Both the position numbers and the translations under genes were made by a program. Positions 38,620 through 50,696 of a stretch of 64,000 nucleotides of DNA are shown here, piece by piece. The notes beneath the pieces were generated by a model. That model saw only the letters and a program-made list of their open reading frames with translations, was not told where the DNA came from and did not search any database. The stretch spans positions 992,001-1,056,000 of the forward strand of contig JADJCM010000001.1 of the NCBI GenBank assembly GCA_016703225.1. Direction: 5' to 3'. The stretch's first letter is position 1; every line of letters begins with the position of its first letter. This DNA comes from Lysobacterales bacterium. Lineage in GTDB: Bacteria > Pseudomonadota > Gammaproteobacteria > Xanthomonadales > Ahniellaceae.

Positions 38620-39611
38620 TGCGCCAGGACCAGTTCGCCAGCCGATACGAGCGCGAGTGGCAGCAACTGGCCACGTGGCTGGACGGCACCCGCAAGTCAC
38701 CGGCGAATACGCCGCGGCCGGCGGTTGCAGCCTGCGCCGACGCCGAACTGCCAGGACGCTATCGCCGCGTCTGCCAGCATCTGGCACTGGCGCGCCGGCG
38801 CGGTTACAGCCCGATGTTGATCGAGCGCCTCGGGCAACTGGTGGAGCGCACGCACACCATCTTCTACCGTCCGCCGAACCCACGCTGGTGGCGTGCAATC
38901 GCGTTCATCGCCTCCGGATTCCCGACCGAGGTGCGCGCCCACTGGGGCTGGATGCTGGCTTCGGCGCTGCTGTTCTTCGTGCCGCTGCTGGCAATGCTGG
39001 TGGCGGTGCAGCTCGATCCTGATCTCGTGCACGGCATCTTCGAGATCGAGGACCTCGCCAACATCGAGCACATGTACGACCCGGGCCGCGTGGACCGCAT
39101 CGGCCGCGACAGCGGCACCGACCTGATGATGTTCGGCCACTACATTCTCAACAACATCAGCATCGGCTTCCGCAGTTTCGCCAGCGGGCTGCTGGTCGGC
39201 ATCGGTTCGATTTTCGTGCTGGTCAGCAATGGCGTGATGATCGGCAGCGTCGCCGGACATCTGACCGGCATCGGCTATGGCGGCCCGTTCTGGCGCTTCG
39301 TGGTCGGACACTCGGCACCGGAGTTGCTGGCCATCGTCATTTCCGGCGGCGCCGGCATGCGCCTTGGCTTCGCGCTGGTCGCCCCCGGCCAACTGAGCCG
39401 GGTGGCGTCCCTGCTCGCCGCCGGACGCGTCGGTGCGCGGCTGATCCTCGGCGTGTTCGTGATGCTGCTCGGTGCTGCCTTCATCGAGGCGTTCTGGTCG
39501 TCAATCGCGAGCTTTCCGGACTGGCTCAAGTTCGGCAGCGGCGCATTGATCTGGACCGTCGTGCTGGCCTGGCTCGGGTTCGGCGGACGCGGGCGCGTGC
39601 ATGCGGCTTGA
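38619..39611 (+). CDS. SpoIIM-family (stage II sporulation M-like) membrane protein
   Basis: 330 residues with a long N-terminal cytoplasmic helix region (FASRYEREWQQLATWLDGTR). Five or so transmembrane helices follow, including WGWMLASALLFFVPLLAMLV, SFASGLLVGIGSIFVLVSNG, ELLAIVISGGAGMRLGFAL and LILGVFVMLLGAAFIEAFW. The MMFGHYILNNISIGFRSFAS block is typical of SpoIIM/DUF95. The organism need not sporulate; this family is common in MoxR clusters. Starts at TGATG with the RDD gene and overlaps the next gene by 11 nt, so translation is coupled. Role unknown, likely part of an envelope complex with its neighbours. Confidence 0.88.
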   Translation: MRQDQFASRYEREWQQLATWLDGTRKSPANTPRPAVAACADAELPGRYRRVCQHLALARRRGYSPMLIERLGQLVERTHTIFYRPPNPRWWRAIAFIASGFPTEVRAHWGWMLASALLFFVPLLAMLVAVQLDPDLVHGIFEIEDLANIEHMYDPGRVDRIGRDSGTDLMMFGHYILNNISIGFRSFASGLLVGIGSIFVLVSNGVMIGSVAGHLTGIGYGGPFWRFVVGHSAPELLAIVISGGAGMRLGFALVAPGQLSRVASLLAAGRVGARLILGVFVMLLGAAFIEAFWSSIASFPDWLKFGSGALIWTVVLAWLGFGGRGRVHAA

Positions 39612-41183
39612 GGGCATCCACATCGCGCTGCGGCCGCGCACCTCGTGGGAGGCGGCGGACCTCGGCTTCGCGCTCGTGCGCCGCCACGCCGGCGTGATCG
39701 CGCGCAGCTGGTTCCTGTTCGGGCTGCCGCTGTTCGCGCTGCTCAACGCGCTGGCCTGGTGGCTCGGCCCGGTATGGCTGGCGGCGCTGGCACTGTGGTG
39801 GCTGAAGCCCTGGTTCGACCAGCTGGTGCTGCACATCCTTTCGCACGCGGTGTTCACCGCACCACCGTCGGCGCGCGCGACCTTGCGCCAGCAGTTTCGC
39901 TTGCGCGCGCTGCTGCCCTGGCTGCTGTGGCGACGCATTGACCTGACGCGCGGCCTGAGCCTGCCGGTGGCGCTGCTCGAAGGCCTGCGCGGGCGTGAGC
40001 GCAACCAGCGCGCGGCGCTGCTCGGGCGCGCCTCGACCAGCCCGGTGGCGATCGGGCTGTGCCTGGTGATGCTGCACATCGAGGTGGCGATCACGCTGTC
40101 GGTGTTCGCGCTGGCGTTGATGTTCGTGCCTTTCGATTTCCTCGACGAGTCGGCGCAGGTGATGTTCGAGGTGCTGCTCGAGGATCCGCCGCGCTGGGCA
40201 CATCTGCTGACCAACTTCGTCGCGTTCCTGGCGATGGGCGTGGTCGAGCCACTGTTCGTCGGCGCCGGCTTCGCGCTCTATCTCAACCGGCGCACCCAGC
40301 TCGAGGCCTGGGATATCGAGCTCGCGTTCCGCCGCATCGCCCAGCGCCTGGGCGCGCTGACGCTGGCGCTGCTGCTTGTGCTGCCGCTGGCGACGCTGCC
40401 GACGCCAGCAATGGCGAGTACGGGCGCGGACCGCACCGCAGTGGAAGCCGAGGCCGAAACGGAAGAAGACGAGGCGGAAGACGACGACGCGGACGACGCC
40501 GAATGGTTGGCCGAGGTCATCGAGTCGCGCGCGCTCCGCGACGTGTTCGGGCCGGAACCCTCCGACCCCAAACTCGCCCGCGACATCCAGCAGACGCTGG
40601 ATGCCCCCGAGTTCGGCGCCAAGCAGACGCTGAGCCGCTGGGAGCGGATCGTGAAGGACACGGACCGGCCGGAATCAGGCGATGGGGCCTGGCTCAAGTG
40701 GCTGAGCCGCGCCTTCGGGTTCTTCGCCGAGTTCGGCTTGTGGATCTTGCTGGCGCTGCTGATCGTGGTCGTGATCGTGCATGCCTCGACCTGGCGCCTG
40801 CCCTTGCTCGAGCGCCTGCGCACACAGCGCCGCATCACCGCCGCCGAAGTTGAAGCCGACCATGAACCCGAGCCGCTACCGTCGGACCTGCCCGCCGCAG
40901 CGCGTGCGCTGTTCGCGCGCGGCGCCATGCGCGAGGCGATGGCCCTGCTCTATCGCGGCGCCTGCGCGGCGACGCCGCAGCGGGTCGGCAGGGCGCTGCT
41001 ACCGGGCGCGACCGAGTCCGAGGTACTGCGCCTCGCCCGCGACATCGACGACCAGCGCTGCGCCAGCGCCATTGTCGAGATCGTGCGCCAGTGGCAGCGT
41101 GCCGCCTATGCCGCCGACCTGCCGGATGCGGCACGCTTCGAGGCCTTGCTGGCGCGTTACGCCGATGCCGGGCTGGCGGCACC

Positions 41184-41187
<4 letters not shown>
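39601..41187 (+). CDS. DUF4129-domain membrane protein
   Basis: 528 residues. The N-terminal half has several membrane spans (SWFLFGLPLFALLNALAWWL, VAIGLCLVMLHIEVAITLSV, LLTNFVAFLAMGVVEPLFVG, GALTLALLLVLPLATLPTPA). An acidic, mostly extracytoplasmic segment follows (about 283-303, rich in E and D), then another span (LWILLALLIVVVIVHAS). The C-terminal cytoplasmic DUF4129 region ends about residue 525 (ARGAMREAMALLYRGACAAT, LLPGATESEVLRLARDI). Overlaps both neighbours (11 nt upstream, ATGA downstream). Role presumed with the MoxR ATPase. Confidence 0.8.
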
Positions 41188-43171
<1,984 letters not shown>

Positions 43172-43175
<4 letters not shown>

Positions 43176-44476
43176 AACCGGCACCGGCGCTGATCGCCGG
43201 CGTGTTGCTGCTGGCCGTGCTCGGCACGGTGGTGGCGTTGGGTTTCGCGCCGCAGCGTGCGCTCGCCATCGGCGCCGCAGTGCTGGCGGCACTGGCACTG
43301 TTCGATGCACTGCGCCTGTTGCGCCTGCCGACCCCGCGCGTGCAGCGCGAATGCGCGCCCGTGCTGCCGCTCGGCGTGCGCCGCGAGGTAGGCCTGGTGC
43401 TGCATCCGGCGGATGCGCAGGCGCTGCGCGTCGACGTGCACGACGGCCATCCGCCCGCTTTCGTGGTCGCCGGCCTGCCGCGCCGTCTCGATCTTGCGGC
43501 ACGCGCCAGTACCCGCTTCGACTACAGCCTCACCGCGCACGAACGCGGCAGCTATGCGTTCGCGGCGGTGCAGCTGCGCCTGCACTCGCCGCTGCGCCTG
43601 TGGACGCAGCGGCGCACGGTCGCAGCCGCAGCGACGGTCAAGGTCTATCCCGACTTCGCGCCGCTCACGCGCCTGGCGCTGTTCGGTGCCGACCAGGCCA
43701 GCCAGGTGCTCGGAGCGCATTTGCGCCGGCGGCGCGGCGACGGCACCGAGTTCCACCAGCTGCGCGAATACCGCGAGGGCGACAGCCTGCGCCAGATCGA
43801 CTGGAAGGCAAGCCAGCGCGCGCGCAAGCTGATCTCGCGCGACTACCGCGAGGAACGCAACCAGCAGGTGCTGCTGCTGCTCGACACCGGCCGCCGCATG
43901 CTGGCGCGCGACGACGCGCTCTCGCACTTCGACCATGTGCTCAACGCCAGCCTGCTGTTGGCCTGGATCGCACTGCGCCAGGGCGACGCCGTGGGCCTGC
44001 TGGCGCATGGTGGCGAGTCGCGTTTCGTCAAGCCGGCGCGCGGCAGCGGCGCGCTCGACGGCATGCTCGGCGCGGTCTACGACTTGCAGCCGCAAGCGGT
44101 TGCGACCGACTATCCTGCCGCCGCGACCGAACTGACCCGGCGCCAGCCACGGCGCTCGCTGGTGGTGCTGATCACCAATGTTCGCGACGAGGATGTCGAA
44201 GACCTGTTGAGCGCCGTGCGGCAGTTGCGCCGGCGCCATGTCGTGATCGTCGCCAGCCTGCGCGAGAAGGCGCTCGATGTCGCACGTGATGCACTGCCCG
44301 CGGACTTCGACGGCGCCCTGCTCGCCGGTGCCGTGGCGCTCTATCTGGATGACCGCAGGCGTGCCCACGACGCGCTGCGCGCGCATGGCGCCAGTGTGCT
44401 CGACGTTGACAGCGACGCGCTACCGGCCGCCCTCGTCGAGCGCTATCTTGCGATCAAGCGCGAAGGCGTTCTCTAG
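43172..44476 (+). CDS. DUF58 protein (MoxR cluster)
   Basis: 434 residues. Two N-terminal transmembrane helices (PALIAGVLLLAVLGTVVALG; LAIGAAVLAALALFDALRLL) are followed by a beta-sandwich and the DUF58 block GDGTEFHQLREYREGDSLRQ then IDWKASQRARKLISRDYREE. A vWA-like domain follows (VLLLLDTGRRMLARDDALSH; DAVGLLAHGG; SLVVLITNVRDEDVED), in which the MIDAS DxSxS appears as DTGRR and is probably degenerate. DUF58 proteins are regular partners and likely clients of MoxR ATPases. ATGA overlap with the fused MoxR gene; the last member of the cluster, 8 bp before pepN. Confidence 0.9.
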
Positions 44477-44484
44477 GATTGGGC

Positions 44485-47118
44485 ATGACTGCAACGGCAA
44501 CCCGACTGATCGACTATCGGCCACCGGCCTGGACGGTGCGCGACGTCGCGCTGCGCTTCGAGCTCGACTTCGCCGAGACGCGCGTGTTCGCGCGCCTCCG
44601 CCTCGAACGCCACCCGGCGCGCGACGACGGCGAGCCGCTGCGGTTGCACGGCGAGGACCTGGAAACGGTGGCGCTGCGACTCGACGGCCGGCTGCTGGGA
44701 AGCGCTGACTACCGCATCGACGAGGACGGCCTCGAAATCACCGCGGCACCTTCGCCCTGCGTGCTCGAGAGCGAGGTGCTGATCCACCCGGAACGCAACA
44801 CCCGCCTCGAAGGCCTGTACCGCTCGGGCGATTTCCTGACCACGCAGTGCGAGGCCGAAGGCTTTCGCCGCATCACCTGGTTCATCGACCGCCCCGACGT
44901 GATGGCGACCTACCACGTGCGCCTCGAAGCCGATCGCACACGCTTTCCACTGTTGCTCGCGAACGGCAATCCGGGCGAGCAGGGTCGGCTGGCGCACGGC
45001 CGCCACTTCGCCGAATGGACCGACCCGTGGCCGAAGCCGAGCTACCTGTTCGCGCTCGTCGCCGGGCAACTGGAGTTCGTCGAGGACCAGTTCCGCACCA
45101 TGGACGGCCGCGACGTGCGCCTGCGCATCCATGCCGAGGCGCAGGCGATCGGGCGTTGCACGCACGCGATGCAGAGCCTGAAGCGGGCGATGATCTGGGA
45201 CGAGCAGGAGTTCGGTCGCGCCTATGATCTGGACGTGTTCAACATCGTCGCGACCTACGACTTCAACATGGGCGCGATGGAGAACAAGGGCCTCAACATC
45301 TTCAACGCCAAGGCCATCGTCGCCGATCCCGAGACCGCGACCGACACCGATCTGGACTACGTCGAAGCCGTGGTCGCGCACGAGTACTTCCACAACTGGA
45401 CCGGCAACCGCATTACCTGCCGCGACTGGTTCCAGCTGTCGCTGAAGGAGGGCCTGACCGTCTATCGCGACCAGGAGTTCAGCGCCGACCAGGGATCGCC
45501 CGCGGTCAAGCGCATCGACGACGTGCGCCAGTTGCGCTCGCTGCAGTTTCCCGAGGACGCCGGCCCGTTCGCGCATCCGGTGCGCCCGGCCGCGTACAGC
45601 GAGATCAACAATTTCTACACCGCGACCGTGTACGACAAGGGCGCGGAAGTGGTGCGGCTGTATCGCACCCTGCTCGGTCGCGACGGCTTCCGTCGCGGCA
45701 TGGACCTGTATTTCCAGCGGCACGATGGCCAGGCAGTGACCTGCGACGATTTCCTGCGCGCGATGGCCGACGCCAACGGCGCCGACCTCGACGCGCTCGG
45801 GCTGTGGTACGCGCAGGCCGGCACGCCGCTGTTGCGTGCCGAGCTGCGCCACGACACGGCAACGCGACGCGTGCACCTGCGCCTCGCCCAGCACCTGGCG
45901 CCGACCCCGGGCCAGAGCGACAAGCAACCGCTGCCGATCCCGGTGCGGATGATGTTGTACGCAGCCGATGGCCAACCGCATCCGCTGCGTCTGTCCGGCG
46001 AGGCGCAGGCCACAGCGACCCAGCGCGTGCTGGTGTTGCGCGAGGCGCAGGCCGAATTCGTGTTCGAAGACATCGCAGCACGCCCGGTGGCGTCGCTGCT
46101 GCAAGACTTCTCGGCGCCGGTACGCCTGGAGTTCGCGGTCGACGACGCCGAACTGGCGTTCCGCATCGCCCACGAGCACGACGCATTCAATCGCTTCGAC
46201 GCTGCGCAGGTGCTCGGCGAACGCATCCTGCTTGCGGCCTACCGCGACGGCGCACTCGAGCCGAGCGCTTCGCTGCAGGTGTTGCTGGAGGCCCTGGCGC
46301 GGCTGATCGCGGACACCCAACTCGATCCCGCGCTGGTCGCCGAGTGTCTGGAGCCACCGGACGAAATCACCCTCGGCGAGCGCATCGACGCGCTCGATCC
46401 AACCCGCCTGCACGCCGTCCGCGAACAGCTGCGCGCGAGCATCGGCCAGCATCTGGCTGGCCCCCTGCTGGCGCGTCGCGAGGCTCTTGCCGCGAGCGCG
46501 CGTGGCGGCTATGCGGCGCCCGCCACCGCGGCGCGACGCTTCCGGCAACGCGCGCTGCAGCTGCTGATGAGCGCCGATGCGGTCGCCAACGCCGCCGTTG
46601 CGCTGCGCCAGTATGTCGAGGCCGCCGCGATGGGCGAGCGTCTGGCGGCACTGGCCGCGCTGATGCACCACGCCGTGCCCGGTGCGCAGGCACTTGCCGA
46701 AGCTTTTCATCGCCAGCATGCCGACGATGCCCTGCTGATCGACAAGTGGCTGACGCTGCAGGCGACCAATCCGCAACCGGGCACATTGGAACGCGTTCAC
46801 GCCTTGCTCGACCACGGCGCATTCAGCCTGCGCAATCCGAACAAGGTGCGCGCCCTGCTCGGCAGCTTCGCGCGCCAGAACCGCGTGCGCTTCCACGACG
46901 CGGGCGGCGGCGGCTATCGTCTGATCGGCGCGCAACTGGCCGAACTCGACGCCATCAACCCGCAGATCGCCGCGCGCCTCGCCGCCGTGTTCAACGGCTG
47001 GCGCCGCCTCGAACCCGGCCGTGCCACCATGATGCGCAACGAACTCGAACGCCTCGCCAGCCTGCCCGGCCTCTCCCGCGACACCAGCGAAATCGCGGCG
47101 CGGGCATTGGCCGGGTGA
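44485..47118 (+). CDS. pepN: Aminopeptidase N (M1 family)
   Basis: 877-residue Zn metallo-aminopeptidase that removes N-terminal residues from peptides in the cytoplasm. It has the substrate-anchoring GAMEN (263-267) and Zn motif HEYFHNWTGNR (His299, Glu300, His303) with Glu322 in KEGL as third ligand. ITWFIDRPDVMATY and the PepN-type C-terminal superhelix (FNRFDAAQVLGERILLAAYR ... NPNKVRALLGSF) identify the gammaproteobacterial PepN subgroup. ATG 44485 is preferred, with AGGA 7 nt upstream; a TTG two codons earlier is weaker. It may be read through from the MoxR cluster (8-bp gap). Confidence 0.95.
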   Translation: MTATATRLIDYRPPAWTVRDVALRFELDFAETRVFARLRLERHPARDDGEPLRLHGEDLETVALRLDGRLLGSADYRIDEDGLEITAAPSPCVLESEVLIHPERNTRLEGLYRSGDFLTTQCEAEGFRRITWFIDRPDVMATYHVRLEADRTRFPLLLANGNPGEQGRLAHGRHFAEWTDPWPKPSYLFALVAGQLEFVEDQFRTMDGRDVRLRIHAEAQAIGRCTHAMQSLKRAMIWDEQEFGRAYDLDVFNIVATYDFNMGAMENKGLNIFNAKAIVADPETATDTDLDYVEAVVAHEYFHNWTGNRITCRDWFQLSLKEGLTVYRDQEFSADQGSPAVKRIDDVRQLRSLQFPEDAGPFAHPVRPAAYSEINNFYTATVYDKGAEVVRLYRTLLGRDGFRRGMDLYFQRHDGQAVTCDDFLRAMADANGADLDALGLWYAQAGTPLLRAELRHDTATRRVHLRLAQHLAPTPGQSDKQPLPIPVRMMLYAADGQPHPLRLSGEAQATATQRVLVLREAQAEFVFEDIAARPVASLLQDFSAPVRLEFAVDDAELAFRIAHEHDAFNRFDAAQVLGERILLAAYRDGALEPSASLQVLLEALARLIADTQLDPALVAECLEPPDEITLGERIDALDPTRLHAVREQLRASIGQHLAGPLLARREALAASARGGYAAPATAARRFRQRALQLLMSADAVANAAVALRQYVEAAAMGERLAALAALMHHAVPGAQALAEAFHRQHADDALLIDKWLTLQATNPQPGTLERVHALLDHGAFSLRNPNKVRALLGSFARQNRVRFHDAGGGGYRLIGAQLAELDAINPQIAARLAAVFNGWRRLEPGRATMMRNELERLASLPGLSRDTSEIAARALAG

Positions 47119-47251
47119 GACGACCGACGCGGGCTCACGCCAAGCACGCACCGATGCGTCGTGCACTCCGCCGCGACCCCATCGAGCATTTGGTGTCGCA
47201 GCGGTCGATCCGTTCGTCCGATCAGGCCATCGTTGATCGACGTTCGAGCGA

Positions 47252-47277
47252 TGTCCGCTTTCGGCCATAAGCGGACA
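47252..47277. repeat. Inverted repeat in the pepN-RHH spacer
   Basis: TGTCCGCTT and AAGCGGACA are separated by 8 nt. They lie in the 299-bp spacer between pepN and the RHH gene, where no convincing gene is seen. The hairpin lacks a T run, so termination is uncertain. It marks roughly where base composition falls before the defence-like operon. Confidence 0.5.
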
Positions 47278-47417
47278 CACCAAAATCGGGACCAGGTTGG
47301 TCTGGCCTCGATTCAACCCTCAGACCTCGACGGCGGCGCGCCAGGATGTGCGCATCCCCAGGGAGTATTCCCGAGATGCCGTGATAACATGAAAACATCC
47401 ATGGTGATCAGACTTCC

Positions 47418-47648
47418 ATGAGCGCAAAGCCGAGACCACGTGCCACAACGACGGGAACCTTAGTCGGAACCCGCTTCCAAGCGACGCTGCTCGAAGCCGT
47501 AGATGGCTGGCGCAAGGACCAAGCCGATCTGCCCACGAGACCGGAAGCCGTGAGGAGACTGGTCGAGTTGGGGATGACGAGTCACATATCCCCTTCCAAT
47601 GGCTCTTCGTCACGGCGCATCAAGCGGAACTCGGACGACAAGACATGA
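47418..47648 (+). CDS. Small ribbon-helix-helix-like protein
   Basis: 76 residues with a basic N-terminus and the segment TLVGTRFQATLLEAVDGWRK, then DQADLPTRPEAVRRLVELGM. This fits a CopG/Arc-type ribbon-helix-helix, with strand GTLVGTRF, helix, turn and RPEAVRRLVELG. These are usually autoregulators. It is the first gene of the coupled operon and overlaps DUF262 by ATGA. AT-rich sequence at about 47385-47410 with TGATAACAT probably holds the promoter and operator. Its C-terminal 25 residues are polar. Confidence 0.65.
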   Translation: MSAKPRPRATTTGTLVGTRFQATLLEAVDGWRKDQADLPTRPEAVRRLVELGMTSHISPSNGSSSRRIKRNSDDKT

Positions 47649-48721
47649 AAAAGCAAAAAGAACTGGCCCTCCTCAAGTCTGAGGAGGAGATCACCCAAGC
47701 CGAGGCCCAGATTGTCGAGCTTTCCAAGAGGATCGAGTTCTATTTGACGGAATATTCCGTCGAACTCTTGGCCGCCAAGATGAGTAAGGGCGAGTTCGTC
47801 GTTCCCCCGTATCAGCGCGAATACACGTGGGAGCACGAGCGCAAGTCGCGCTTCATCGAGTCCCTTGTGCTGGGCCTGCCCATTCCGTTTCTTTTCTTCT
47901 GGGAAATGCTCAATGGGAAACTGGAGATCGTCGATGGCTCGCAGCGACTGCGCTCCATTGAAGAGTTCGTGCTTGGTGACCTCCGCTTGGGAGAATTGCA
48001 AAGCCTCACCGCGATGTCCGGCTTCAAGTTCTCCGACCTTCCCGAGTCCCGCCAGAGGAAGATCAACAATCGCTCGATACGCGGCATCGTCCTGAACGAA
48101 CACGCCGACGAACAGGCTCGCTTCGATATGTTCGAGCGAATCAATACGGGCAGCAAGATCGCCAACATGGCGGAGGTTCGCAGAGGCGCGCTTGCTGGTC
48201 CGTTCATGGACTTGATCATCGAACTTTCGGTCCTTCCCAAGTTTGTCACACTCGCTCCCGTATCCAAGAAGGATCTGGACGAACGCGAACATGAAGAGCT
48301 CGTGGCCCGATTCTTCGCCTACAGCGATGGACTGGACGGGTACAAGGATCGCCCATCGGAGTTCATCTTTAACTACGTCAAGAACATGAATGCCGAAGTC
48401 GCCGATGATCCAGCATTGGCTGCTCGATATCGTGAGCGTTTTCAAGAATCGATTGACTTCATCGACCGTGCCTTTCCCTATGGCTTCCGCAGGAACGCCA
48501 GGGGCAAGGCCACACCCCGAGCCAGATTCGAGGCCATTGCAGTCGGATCGCGCCTTGCTTTGGATGAGCGACCGAATCTCGCCAACGAGTCTGTCGCAGA
48601 CGTAACACTGTGGCTGACCAGTGACGACTTCACGGAAGTTACCGGGTCGGATGGTGCTAATGCCATCGCGCGCTTGAGAGAACGCACCGGGTTTGTGCGC
48701 AACCGACTGTTGGGTCTGTGA
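47645..48721 (+). CDS. DUF262 (GmrSD N-terminal-like) protein
   Basis: 358 residues. After a coiled-coil start (KSEEEITQAEAQIVELSKRI) comes the DUF262/ParB-like fold: VVPPYQREYTWEHERKSRFI (52-71), then GLPIPFLFFWE, and the signature IVDGSQRLRSIEEFVLGDL (95-113). FERINTGSKIANMAEVRRGA follows at about 162. In GmrSD the DUF262 half hydrolyses NTPs and directs DNA cleavage of modified phage DNA; here no DUF1524 HNH partner is present. Base composition is clearly less GC-rich than the flanks. Translation is coupled with RHH (ATGA) upstream and HEPN (TGA next to ATG) downstream. Confidence 0.85.
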   Translation: MKKQKELALLKSEEEITQAEAQIVELSKRIEFYLTEYSVELLAAKMSKGEFVVPPYQREYTWEHERKSRFIESLVLGLPIPFLFFWEMLNGKLEIVDGSQRLRSIEEFVLGDLRLGELQSLTAMSGFKFSDLPESRQRKINNRSIRGIVLNEHADEQARFDMFERINTGSKIANMAEVRRGALAGPFMDLIIELSVLPKFVTLAPVSKKDLDEREHEELVARFFAYSDGLDGYKDRPSEFIFNYVKNMNAEVADDPALAARYRERFQESIDFIDRAFPYGFRRNARGKATPRARFEAIAVGSRLALDERPNLANESVADVTLWLTSDDFTEVTGSDGANAIARLRERTGFVRNRLLGL

Positions 48722-49451
48722 ATGAGCAGTGATCTGACCAACGGATTCCAAGAGCGGCTGGCCGAAGTCGAGACGTATCTGGACTTCCTATCGACCATGG
48801 AGACCCAAGCCCAGCAGGGACCACCACGGATCGAAGGCGCGGAGCACCCAATCAGCAGCCAACAACAGCGCATCCTTTATTCGAGCGTGTATTTGCAGCT
48901 GTACAACCTTATCGAAGCAACCATGTCCCGATGCATCGAAGCTGTCGCGGAAGCGGCCAAGCACGATGCTCGGTGGAAGCCCAGCGACCTCAGCGACTCA
49001 TTGAGGCGCGAGTGGGTTCGCGTTACTGCCCGCACGCATACAGATCTGACCCCAGAGCACAGGCTGGAGAGCGCATTGCGCCTGTGCGACCACTTGGTGG
49101 CGTCATTGCCGATCAGCGCCTTCGATATTGAAAAAGGTGGTGGCGGCAATTGGGACGACTCCGAGATCGAGGCTTTCAGCAGGCGATTGGGCTTCCAATT
49201 GGTCCCGGCGTCGCCCCCGCCGCGCCCGGGGCCCCCGGGCGACCTTGGGACCGTTGGCCTTGGTGAAGCAGTTCAGGAACCGTCTCGCACACGGGTCCAT
49301 CTCATTCGCGCAGTGCGCCGAAGACGTCACCGTCGCGCGGCTCGTCAATTTGAAGGACAGTACCGTGAACTACCTCAAAGAGGTCGTAGACTGCTTTGCG
49401 AGGTACGTCGAGAGCTTTGAGTATCTCCTTCCGGAGAAGCGTCCCGCATGA
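48722..49451 (+). pseudogene. MAE_28990-like HEPN protein, frameshifted in this sequence
   Basis: The first 160 or so codons read as a helical HEPN protein (QQRILYSSVYLQLYNLIEAT, MSRCIEAVAEAAKHD, HRLESALRLCDHLVASLPIS, FDIEKGGGGNWDDSEIEAFS). The frame then breaks inside the C/G homopolymer cluster at about 49206-49245. In the +1 frame the protein continues LGPLALVKQFRNRLAHGSIS ... YVESFEYLLPEKRPA and stops at 49451. That frame restores the HEPN active-site motif R-x4-H (RNRLAH, 49275-49292) and makes an ATGA overlap with the methyltransferase start. The intact gene was therefore 48722-49451. The break is a sequence error or a recent mutation. HEPN proteins of this type are RNases or toxins in restriction-modification and defence loci. 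Confidence 0.75.
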
Positions 49452-50496
49452 GCCGCAAGTCCCCTATCTCTCCCAAGCCGCCCCGTATCGTGGGAGTCGA
49501 TCTCTTCTGCGGCGTAGGCGGCCTTACGCACGGCCTGGTTCGTGGTGGCATTTCTGTCGCCGCCGGAACGAAATTGATTCGGCACAACGCCGCTCCGTTG
49601 ATGTTGGAAAGCTCAAGGCGGAAGACATCGCACCCTTCTACGAGGGCGCCGACTTCACGTTGCTCGCTGGCTGCGCCCCGTGTCAGCCGTTCTCGACCTA
49701 CAGCCAAAGCGGGCGCAACAGCAAATATGAATCGCAGTGGCCCTTAGTGTCGGCCTTCGGTCACTTGGTCAAGAAGATCGAGCCCGATCTCGTGACTATG
49801 GAGAACGTGCCTCAACTCGCCGACCATCCAGTCTTCCGGCAGTTCCTTAAGAGCCTCTCCGGATACACGAAGTGGTGGCAAATCGTCGAGTGCTCTTCAA
49901 TTGGTGTTCCTCAGACGAGAAAGCGTCTTGTGCTACTCGCGTCACGGCTCAGTAGCACGGCACTGGAACTTGTGCAGGCACAGGCTCACCGTGCAACCGT
50001 GCGCGAAACCATTGGTTCGCTGCCTCCAATCAATGCAGGCGAACGCGACCCCAATGACGAGTTGCATGCAGCGTGTTCTCTGAGTCCTCTAAATCATTCG
50101 AGGATTCGCGCGTCCCGCCCTGGCGGTACGTGGAGAGATTGGCACAAGAGTCTGCAAGCGTCGTGCCACCGCAGAAGCACAGGCGCCACCTATCCGAGCG
50201 TCTACGGGCGCATGGAGTGGGACCTGCCGGCACCAACGATGACCACGCAGTGTTTCGGATACGGCAATGGAAGGTTCGGACACCCTGAGCAGGACCGCGC
50301 AATATCACTCCGGGAAGCGGCAATGCTTCAGACATTTCCCGAGTCCTACGCATTCGTTCCGCCCGGCACTCCCATCAAGTTCAACAAGTTGGGTCGCTTG
50401 ATCGGGGCATGCCGCCCAGGCCGGCGGGGGCGAGGCCCGCCCCCCGCCCAGGGGGGGGCGGGGGGGGGCACGCAAATGATCCGCCACCGGCTGTGA
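49448..50496 (+). pseudogene. DNA (cytosine-5-) methyltransferase, frame-disrupted
   Basis: Starts at ATG 49448 with motif I RIVGVDLFCGVGGLTHGLV. One base appears missing near 49566-49570 (GGAACGAAATTGAT; an extra base would give GIEID), after which the -1 frame carries the rest. That frame includes the catalytic motif IV LLAGCAPCQPFSTYSQSG, motif VI TMENVPQL, motif VIII IGVPQTRKRLVLLAS and the target-recognition region. The C-terminal FPESYAFVPPGTPIKFNKLG then RLIG should lead to motif X (GNAVPP). Instead it enters a G/C-homopolymer run (50400-50475) and ends MIRHRL. As written the enzyme would be inactive; with three small corrections it is a normal Dcm-like enzyme. Probably the modification arm of the operon. 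Confidence 0.8.
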
Positions 50497-50567
50497 GTTC
50501 GACCGACTTGCTCGGGCTTTGCCGTGCAGCTCTGGTCCGTTTCGGCTTGTTGACTGGCCAAGGCGGC

Positions 50568-50627
<60 letters not shown>

Positions 50628-50696
50628 GTGCCTGGCATTGGCCTGCGCCAGCGGCGCGATACTGCGGCGGTCTGAGCTGCCGAGCGTGAGTCCCCG

